DNA of 64,000 nt from Companilactobacillus kimchiensis (GTDB taxonomy: Bacteria; Bacillota; Bacilli; Lactobacillales; Lactobacillaceae): the NCBI RefSeq assembly GCF_001438805.1, contig NZ_JQCF01000002.1:62001-126000 (forward strand), given 5' to 3'. Each line of letters begins with the position of its first letter. Position 1 is the stretch's first letter. Position numbers and translations under genes: made by a program. The notes below the pieces were generated by a model. It was not told where the DNA came from and made no database searches. It saw only the letters and a program-made list of their open reading frames with translations. Shown one piece after another: positions 58,169 to 64,000 of this stretch.

Positions 58169-58480
58169 ATGGGGAAAGATTATTCAAATGAAGTGTTTTC
58201 ATTAATTGATGAAATGTACGAAGACGTTAAGAATAAAAGTAATGATCCTGATATACTGAGAGTTTTATTGAAAGCAGCTAAAGCCTTTAATAAAGGAATG
58301 TATCCGCCAATTGTGGCCGCCAAAACCGTAAATGGTATAACGATTCAAATCTTGTTGAAGAAACCACAGTTAGGTGATTTATTTGGGAAAGATTATAATC
58401 GATTGACTATGATAGCACGAGAAGGGGGATATAAATGGGGGCCAACGGGAATTGGTGATCTTAGAATTCAATTCGAATAG
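58169..58480 (+). CDS. possible bacteriocin immunity-like protein, 103 aa
   Basis: Small, charged and mainly helical in the first 70 residues (EVFSLIDEMYEDVKN, LRVLLKAAKAFNKG). The C-terminal segment YNRLTMIAREGGYKWG is reminiscent of the conserved end of enterocin A/pediocin-type immunity proteins. This resemblance is weak, and no bacteriocin structural gene is evident. GGAGG lies 5 bases upstream of ATG 58169. It follows a TCS/ABC exporter and precedes a small membrane protein, which fits a bacteriocin-protection locus. Treat the function as tentative. Confidence 0.5.
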   Translation: MGKDYSNEVFSLIDEMYEDVKNKSNDPDILRVLLKAAKAFNKGMYPPIVAAKTVNGITIQILLKKPQLGDLFGKDYNRLTMIAREGGYKWGPTGIGDLRIQFE

Positions 58481-58506
58481 AATCAAATCAATAAAGGGAG
58501 ATTCAT

Positions 58507-58773
58507 ATGAAGACTAGAGATAATTCCAATAATTTTCAATCCGTAATAATTTTTATGCTTATTTGGTTAATAATGAACTCAATTACAAATTTCTTCTGGA
58601 AACTTGAACTAACCGATAATAAGACACTCCTGATGATTTTATTGGCAATATTGGAAAATAGTACTTTTCAAAAATACAAATTTTATCATACCCAGAAAAA
58701 TCTTATTGCATTTCTCTTGTCATCCACAGCTCTTATTGCAATACTGCTTGTCATTGGAACACGTGTAATGTGA
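58507..58773 (+). CDS. small membrane protein, 88 aa
   Basis: Hydrophobic segments lie at about 11-29 and 66-85, with a third possible one at about 38-48. AGGGAG is placed well before the ATG, and the gene is 26 bases after the immunity-like gene, so it is likely cotranscribed. No family is recognised. Small membrane proteins of this kind are frequent next to bacteriocin or immunity genes. Confidence 0.6.
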   Translation: MKTRDNSNNFQSVIIFMLIWLIMNSITNFFWKLELTDNKTLLMILLAILENSTFQKYKFYHTQKNLIAFLLSSTALIAILLVIGTRVM

Positions 58774-58862
58774 AAATAGAAAATATTCCAACCAAATGAG
58801 CTATGGAGACCCAACTTTATCAGGATATACCTTTCCATCTTTGTTTAATTATTTGTAATTAC

Positions 58863-58900
58863 TACTCATATAATACTGTAATATAAGTACTAAATGAGTA
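58863..58900. promoter_or_regulatory. promoter/operator region of the antitoxin gene
   Basis: A TATAAT box lies at 58869-58874. Inverted arms TACTCAT (58863-58869) and ATGAGTA (58894-58900) flank the presumed start region, as expected for an autoregulated toxin-antitoxin operon. Confidence 0.5.
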
Positions 58901-58923
58901 TCTTGTACTGAGGAGATGTCCTT

Positions 58924-59223
58924 ATGATGGAAAAACAAAATGACTCAACTAAAAAAGCTCGCATTCAAATTCAAGTCGATCAAAATCTCAAAAATAACGC
59001 TGAAGAAGTTTTGAATAATTTGGGGATGACACCAACCTCTGCCATCACAATGTTGTTTAAACGTATTGTTGCAACTGATTCTTATCCAGTTAATTTAACA
59101 TTGACTGAAAGAGAAAGAGCTGGCAATGAGTTGTTAAATACTATTGATAAACTACCCGTCCATAAGATAACTTCTAAAGAAGAAGCTTTAAAATGGTTAG
59201 ATAGTGATTCTGAAGATGAATAG
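58924..59223 (+). CDS. RelB/DinJ family type II antitoxin, 99 aa
   Basis: The ribbon-helix-helix region RIQIQVDQNLKNNAEEVLNNLGMTPTSAITMLFKRI (residues about 13-48) is typical of RelB/DinJ. The acidic C-terminal tail would bind the toxin. GGAG precedes a double ATG (58924 and 58927); either may be used. The stop overlaps by 8 bases the start of a PemK/MazF-like toxin gene that is frameshifted. Confidence 0.9.
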   Translation: MMEKQNDSTKKARIQIQVDQNLKNNAEEVLNNLGMTPTSAITMLFKRIVATDSYPVNLTLTERERAGNELLNTIDKLPVHKITSKEEALKWLDSDSEDE

Positions 59224-59553
59224 AAATGATGTAGCAACAATGTATATTGGCTTTGAAAACAATTCTGGTGGTAAAAGACGTCCAGTATTGGTCTTGAAGG
59301 ATAATTGCAATTATTTAAAATAACCTCTAAATACCAGAACAAATCAGATAACATCAAAAAGCTATACTATAAGATCACTGATTGGTATGAGGCCGGTTGT
59401 TATCAGCAACCATATATTGATATTGAAAAATTAGTATCCTTAGATAGGGGGCTCATTACTGAAATTACCAAAATCGGTAAATTGACTACCCGTGATATTA
59501 AGGGACTAAACATATTTATTAAAAACTATACTAATTCCATTTCCAAGAATTGA
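59216..59553 (+). pseudogene. frameshifted PemK/MazF-type toxin
   Basis: From ATG 59216 the frame reads MNRNDVATMYIGFENNSGGK and RRPVLVLKDN, the start of a PemK/MazF-fold RNase, and stops at 59323. The remainder continues in another frame (59308-59553): LFKITSKYQNKSDNIKKLYY, ITDWYEAGCYQQPYIDIEKL, and GKLTTRDIKGLNIFIKNY. The total is 338 bases, one short of a multiple of three. The break lies between about 59303 and 59312. A one-base deletion, or a sequencing error in an A/T-rich stretch, explains it. The original protein would have had about 112 residues. Confidence 0.82.
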
Positions 59554-59559
59554 TCAGAC

Positions 59560-59589
59560 AAAAAAGATAGCTAAATGGCTATCTTTTTT
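59560..59589. terminator. bidirectional terminator
   Basis: AAAAAAGATAGC and GCTATCTTTTTT with a TAAATG loop lie between the toxin remnant (plus) and the dehydrogenase (minus). Confidence 0.88.
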
Positions 59590-59602
59590 ATTTGAAAAAT
59601 TA

Positions 59603-60580
59603 TTATTTAATCGGCGAAACACCATTAACGACATATTTAACCGTTTCTCCCTTAGAGGCAGCGATAACATTTTTAGCTACAATAGTGGCCATGGCATTGC
59701 GTGCTTCGACAGTCGCATTACCTAAATGTGGTGTCAAAACAACATTCTTCATAACCTTTAATTGATCAGCTACTTCTGGCTCGTGTTCATAAACATCCAA
59801 AGCAGCACCAGCAATCACGTGATTAGATAAAGCATTGGCCAAAGCCACTTCATCAATGATTGGACCACGGGCAGCATTGATCAAAAATGCCGTTGATTTC
59901 ATTTGCGCAAATTCCTTAATTCCTAAAAGATGCTTAGTATCAGCGTTCAAAGGGATGTGAATTGAAACTACATCAGATTTTTCTAAAAGCTCTGCTTGCG
60001 AAACATATTTAGCACCCAGTTCTGTTTCTAAACTGACAGGCAAACGATGTCTTTGCGTATAAAGAATTGGCATATCAAAAGCGTGCATTCTTTTGGCAAC
60101 TGCTTGGCCAATTTGTCCCATCCCAATAATACCTAAAGTTTTACCTGATAATTCATGGCCTAAAAAGAATAGGGGAGCCCAACCATTAAATCCAGTTGTT
60201 CTCATTAAATGGTCACCTTCAGCAATCCGATGAAATAAAGCAATGATTAACCCTGTTGTCGATTCAGCGGTTGAAACTGTAGAAACTTTTGGTGTATTCG
60301 TTACAGGGATGCCCAATTGCCGTGCATAATCAGTATCCACATTATTAGTACCAGCACCAAAGTTAGCAATCAACTTCAATTTAGGCGCATGATCAAGAAT
60401 GTCACGATCAACAGTGGTCGAGAGTGGAGTAATCAAATAATCCGCATCAGAAACATTTTTCTTTAACGTATTAGCATCGATCAATCCCTTACCATTGTAA
60501 GATTCAATTGTTAGATCAGTTGCTTGAAGTAGTTGGTCAGCTTGTGCTGGAATTTTACCAGCAATATATACTTTTACCAT
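59603..60580 (-). CDS. NAD(P)-dependent D-2-hydroxyacid dehydrogenase, 325 aa
   Basis: The Rossmann motif is GKTLGIIGMGQIGQAVAKRM (about 144-163). The catalytic residues of the family appear as Arg in INAARGPIIDE, Glu in YEHEPEV and His in LTPHLGNAT. The N-terminal substrate domain has IANFGAGTNNVD. Likely substrates are 2-ketoacids such as glyoxylate, hydroxypyruvate or branched-chain ketoacids. ATG 60580 is chosen, with GGTGGG upstream. It is transcribed alone. Confidence 0.93.
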   Translation of the reverse strand: MVKVYIAGKIPAQADQLLQATDLTIESYNGKGLIDANTLKKNVSDADYLITPLSTTVDRDILDHAPKLKLIANFGAGTNNVDTDYARQLGIPVTNTPKVSTVSTAESTTGLIIALFHRIAEGDHLMRTTGFNGWAPLFFLGHELSGKTLGIIGMGQIGQAVAKRMHAFDMPILYTQRHRLPVSLETELGAKYVSQAELLEKSDVVSIHIPLNADTKHLLGIKEFAQMKSTAFLINAARGPIIDEVALANALSNHVIAGAALDVYEHEPEVADQLKVMKNVVLTPHLGNATVEARNAMATIVAKNVIAASKGETVKYVVNGVSPIK

Positions 60581-60732
60581 TAATAAAAGACCCACCTTAA
60601 TATTAGTTATTTAATTAAGTATGGTTCATCCAACATGTCATAGCAAGCGTTTGAATTTTGAAAGGATTAACTTTCTAACTAGTGCAGTATAATGGTAGAC
60701 TTTAGGCAAGATAAGCGTTGGGGGAATGCAAA

Positions 60733-63084
60733 TTGGTAGAAAATAATAATTTAAATATAAAATCTGGTTTGAATACAGACCAAGTGAATCAACGAATCAA
60801 AAATAAACAGACTAATAAAGTTAAAGAGAGTAATTCTAAGAGCACTTTGCAAATAATTACTAGCAATTCGTTTACTTTCTTTAACTTTATCTTTTTGCTA
60901 TTGGCAATTCTCTTGGTGTTGGTTGAAGCTTATAAGGATCTGACTTTTCTACCAGTTATCATTCTCAATACTTTTATATCAATTTTCCAAGAGTTACGTT
61001 CTAAGAGAACTTTAGCCAAGCTCCAAGTGTTGCACGCTGAAAAAAGTTCTGTTATTCGAAATGGGACTGAAATCCAATTACCCACTGATGATTTAGCTTT
61101 AGATGATATAATCCATCTCAATGCTGGTTCACAGATACCTGCTGATGCTAAACTAATTGCCGGTAAGATTCGAGTTAATGAGGCCTTACTTACCGGAGAA
61201 GCTGATGAGGTAACCAAAGAAATTGATGCTGAACTATTATCAGGTAGTTTTGTCGTCAATGGTGATGGGTTCGCACAGCTTAATAAAGTTGGTTCAGAAT
61301 CATATATTTCTCAACTATCTTCCAAGGCCAAAACAATTGGAACAACTGAAGAGTCGGCCATGCTGAAATCACTCAACAAGTTGATTCGTTTGGTCGGAAT
61401 TATCTTGATTCCTTTGGGATTAGCCTTGTTTTATCAAAGTTACTTTATGAATGGCAATACGCTCAAGTCCAGTATCGTTTCTATGGAAGCTGCTTTAATT
61501 GGTATGATTCCAGAAGGACTATATTTACTAACAACTGTGGCCTTAGCTTTGAGTGCCATGCGATTAGCCAAGAAAGAAGTGCTTTTGCATAGTTTAAAGA
61601 GCATTGAAACTTTGGCTCGAGTAAGTGTCCTTTGTGTTGATAAAACCGGTACAATCACTGAAAATAAAATGGTCGTTCAAGATGTCATCAAAGCTCACGC
61701 AAGTTCTTTATCAGAAAAAACTCAATTGAATTTGATTAGTGACTTCTGTAATAATTTTCCTGGCGATAATAGTACGATGAAAGCTATGAAGGATTACTTT
61801 ACTAATGAGTCAACTACCAATGCGGATGATATCATACCGTTCAGTTCAGCTTGGAAGTTTAGTAGTGCCAAATTCAATGACACAACTTACATTTTTGGTG
61901 CTCCAGAAATGGTTTTACGGGATGATTTCGAAAAATATCAACCTGAATTTGCTGATTATCCCAAACAAGGCTATCGAGTCTTAGTTTTTGGTAAATATAT
62001 CGGTGCCAGTTTAACCGAACCAAAGTTAGTTGCTCCGGTCCAACCAATCGCATTTATCTTAATTAGAAATCCAGTTAGAACAAGTGCCCCAAAGACTTTC
62101 AAATATTTTGATAAACAAAATGTTAAAATTAAAGTCATTTCTGGGGATGATCCAGTAACTGTTTCCAGCATTTCTAAAGAAGCCAAAATAAAAGGGGCAG
62201 AGAATTATATTGATGCTTCCAAGTTAGAGCCATCTGACTATAAAGAAGCCTTACAAAAATATACTGTCTTTGGTAGAGTAACCCCAGATCAGAAACAATC
62301 ATTTGTTCAAGCGCTTCAAGAATTAGATGAAACCGTTGCGATGACGGGTGACGGTGTCAATGACATTTTGGCTATGAAAGAAGCTGATTGTAGTATTGCC
62401 ATGGCCTCTGGAAACGACGCCACAATGCATGCTGCTCAGATGGTCCTACTAGATTCTGACTTTTCAAAGATGCCTCAGATCGTTGAGGAAGGACGGCAAG
62501 TCGTTAACAACGTAGAACGTTCTGCCAGTTTGTTCTTAGTTAAAAATATTTTCTCACTCACAATGACTTTATTGACGTTGATTTTTGCCGTAAATTATCC
62601 TTTAGCACCATCACATATTACTTTGATAAGTTTATATACGATTGGGATCCCTTCATTCTTATTAGCTCTGGAAACCAATCATCATCAAATTAAGGGCCAT
62701 TTTCTCAGCAATATTATGCAGCAGTCTATTCCTGGTGGAATTACCGATACAGTCGTAGTTGCAACGATTGTCTTTACGGGAAAGCTATTCAATCTTAAAC
62801 AAGATAATATCTCTACGGCTACTGTTTTAATAATGTCAGCTGTTGGATTTCTGGTTTTGTACCGATTAAGTCGACCTTTGAATGTATTTCGAAATATCAT
62901 CCTCTGGGGTTGTATTGTTGGAATAATCATTACAGCTATTTTCTTTGGTAATCTCTTTGGAATCACGAAGATATCAGCAATAGCAATAGGTTACGCCGCT
63001 ATTTTATTCCTGACCGCTGATTCAGTTCTAAATCATCTGACCAATATTGTGAACACCATTTTCAAAAAACTTAAATTAGGATAA
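60733..63084 (+). CDS. P-type cation-translocating ATPase (CtpE/YfgQ-like), 783 aa
   Basis: Motifs are LLTGEADEVTKE (actuator, TGEA instead of TGES), GMIPEGLYLL in M4, VDKTGTITENKM with the phosphorylated Asp, and MTGDGVNDILAMKEADCSIAM. No N-terminal heavy-metal-binding domain is present. The architecture fits the CtpE-like branch, for which Ca2+ transport was reported in mycobacteria; the ion here is unknown. The start is TTG 60733 with GGGGGA 7 bases upstream; an earlier TTG would include that site. A TATAAT lies at 60688-60693. Confidence 0.92.
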   Translation: MVENNNLNIKSGLNTDQVNQRIKNKQTNKVKESNSKSTLQIITSNSFTFFNFIFLLLAILLVLVEAYKDLTFLPVIILNTFISIFQELRSKRTLAKLQVLHAEKSSVIRNGTEIQLPTDDLALDDIIHLNAGSQIPADAKLIAGKIRVNEALLTGEADEVTKEIDAELLSGSFVVNGDGFAQLNKVGSESYISQLSSKAKTIGTTEESAMLKSLNKLIRLVGIILIPLGLALFYQSYFMNGNTLKSSIVSMEAALIGMIPEGLYLLTTVALALSAMRLAKKEVLLHSLKSIETLARVSVLCVDKTGTITENKMVVQDVIKAHASSLSEKTQLNLISDFCNNFPGDNSTMKAMKDYFTNESTTNADDIIPFSSAWKFSSAKFNDTTYIFGAPEMVLRDDFEKYQPEFADYPKQGYRVLVFGKYIGASLTEPKLVAPVQPIAFILIRNPVRTSAPKTFKYFDKQNVKIKVISGDDPVTVSSISKEAKIKGAENYIDASKLEPSDYKEALQKYTVFGRVTPDQKQSFVQALQELDETVAMTGDGVNDILAMKEADCSIAMASGNDATMHAAQMVLLDSDFSKMPQIVEEGRQVVNNVERSASLFLVKNIFSLTMTLLTLIFAVNYPLAPSHITLISLYTIGIPSFLLALETNHHQIKGHFLSNIMQQSIPGGITDTVVVATIVFTGKLFNLKQDNISTATVLIMSAVGFLVLYRLSRPLNVFRNIILWGCIVGIIITAIFFGNLFGITKISAIAIGYAAILFLTADSVLNHLTNIVNTIFKKLKLG

Positions 63085-63152
63085 ATCTGTTGCATACGGT
63101 AGGGGTATAGCAGCATACAGAAATAGTAATTTTTCTAAATTCTTTTCTGCAC

Positions 63153-63158
63153 TATAAT
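63153..63158 (+). promoter_or_regulatory. candidate -10 element of the aldo/keto reductase gene
   Basis: TATAAT lies 37 bases before the start codon. No clear -35 consensus is visible. Confidence 0.4.
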
Positions 63159-63194
63159 AAACTCAACAATACAAAAGGTCGTTAAGGAGAACAT

Positions 63195-64000
63195 ATGAAT
63201 AAGACAGAAATTACAAACTTTACATTAAATGATGGTAATAAAATTCCTTCATTTGGTTTCGGAACTTTTCAAATTCCCGCTGACGGTTCAACGTATAAGG
63301 CCGTTAGTGATGCTTTGAAATTAGGTTATCGTCATATTGATACCGCTGTTGCTTACTTTAATGAACAAGAAGTAGGGCAGGCCATTAAGGAAAGTGGTGT
63401 TCCTCGTGATCAAATTTGGGTTACTTCTAAGATCTGGCTACAAGATTACGCATATGAAGATGCTAAAAAATCAATTGCTACTTCACTAGAAAAATTAGGC
63501 TTAGATTATATGGACCTTTACTTGATCCATCAACCTTATGGTAAAGTGGATGAGGCTTGGAAAGCTTTGGAAGAAGCTAAAGCAGCGGGCAAAATTCGTT
63601 CGATCGGTGTTTCGAATATGACACCTAAACTTTGGAATAAGTTTGTTCCAAAATTTGCTACAATGCCTAGTGTCAATCAGATTGAATTTAATCCTTATTT
63701 CCAACAAAAGGAGCTTCGTCAAATCTTAGCCAAAGCTCACGTTGCCTTGGAAGCCTGGGCACCACTTGGTCAAGGTAATAAGGAATTATTTAAAGAACCA
63801 ACTCTTAATGAACTTGCTGAGAAATACCAAAAAGATGTTGGTCAAATCATTCTTCGCTTTGAACACCAAGAGGGCATTATTGTCTTTCCTAAATCAGTCC
63901 ATGAAAGTCGAATTGAATCCAACAAAAACATTTTCGATTTTGAATTAACTTCTGATGAAATGGATGCTATTAGAGCCTTAGATACGAATGGTAAGGGAAT
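63195..64000 (+). CDS. aldo/keto reductase, 3' end outside window
   Basis: NAD(P)H-dependent oxidoreductase with a TIM-barrel fold. The start FTLNDGNKIPSFGFGTFQI, YRHIDTAVAYFNE (catalytic Asp and Tyr), TSKIW (Lys) and DLYLIHQPYG (His) complete the AKR tetrad. IRSIGVSNM and IVFPKSVHESRI are further family blocks. It resembles 2,5-diketogluconate reductase/AKR5-type enzymes. AAGGAG precedes the ATG. The frame is open to base 64000, so only a few C-terminal residues are missing. Confidence 0.94.
   Translation, partial: MNKTEITNFTLNDGNKIPSFGFGTFQIPADGSTYKAVSDALKLGYRHIDTAVAYFNEQEVGQAIKESGVPRDQIWVTSKIWLQDYAYEDAKKSIATSLEKLGLDYMDLYLIHQPYGKVDEAWKALEEAKAAGKIRSIGVSNMTPKLWNKFVPKFATMPSVNQIEFNPYFQQKELRQILAKAHVALEAWAPLGQGNKELFKEPTLNELAEKYQKDVGQIILRFEHQEGIIVFPKSVHESRIESNKNIFDFELTSDEMDAIRALDTNGKG

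Overview
The window looks like the chromosome of a low-GC lactic acid bacterium of the family Lactobacillaceae. The evidence is a mevalonate-pathway operon, RexAB instead of AddAB, EbsA, a PTS/GH1 beta-glucoside locus, an S-layer-type (SLAP) surface protein, and the order recU-ponA / ypsA-gpsB-rnpB-ypsC. The Companilactobacillus (old L. alimentarius/farciminis) group is my best guess from general resemblance, but it is unproven. Most of the window is core chromosome. Accessory DNA is concentrated at about 46.7-49.5 kb and 52-59.6 kb.

Layout. 0-7 kb: partial histidine phosphatase, P-loop kinase-like protein, tautomerase, DUF2075 ATPase, signal peptidase I, methyltransferase-like protein, membrane protein and RsmF. 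7-11 kb (minus): mvaK1-mvaD-mvaK2-fni, overlapping genes that convert mevalonate to IPP/DMAPP. 11-23 kb (plus): rexB-rexA-dinG, a YpmB/TseB-like protein, dnaD and nth (recombination, repair, replication initiation). 23-27.7 kb: RpiR regulator, beta-glucoside PTS IIBCA and 6-phospho-beta-glucosidase. 27.7-33.7 kb: ponA/recU on minus, then ypsA, gpsB, RNase P RNA and a THUMP methyltransferase on plus. 33.7-39.7 kb: corA, lplA, RNase H-like, ebsA, fhs, lspA, rluD. 39.7-43.8 kb: pyrR plus two carbamoyl-phosphate-synthase-like genes. 44-48 kb: rqcH, degV and a secreted CAP/SLAP protein. 48-52 kb: small tyrosine recombinase, lone YefM-like antitoxin, and a yybP-ykoY (Mn2+) riboswitch before a P2A ATPase. 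52-58.8 kb: RpiR/SDR/acetyltransferase, a two-component system divergent from an ABC-2 transporter, and a bacteriocin-immunity-like pair. 58.9-64 kb: antitoxin with a frameshifted PemK/MazF-type toxin, 2-hydroxyacid dehydrogenase, second P-type ATPase and a partial aldo/keto reductase.

The most unusual content is the pyrR-carA-like-carB-like cluster. The CarA-like protein has Gly in place of the catalytic Cys and Glu in place of the catalytic His. The CarB-like protein is 800 residues instead of about 1060, has lost ATP-grasp signature residues and lacks the C-terminal regulatory domain. Both reading frames are nevertheless intact and overlap, which suggests a retained pseudo-enzyme pair rather than decay. 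Other points are an endonuclease III without three of its four Fe-S cysteines, a cysteine-free RexB, long low-complexity tails on both PBP1A and GpsB, and a 15-bp near-palindrome repeated at two promoters near the left end.
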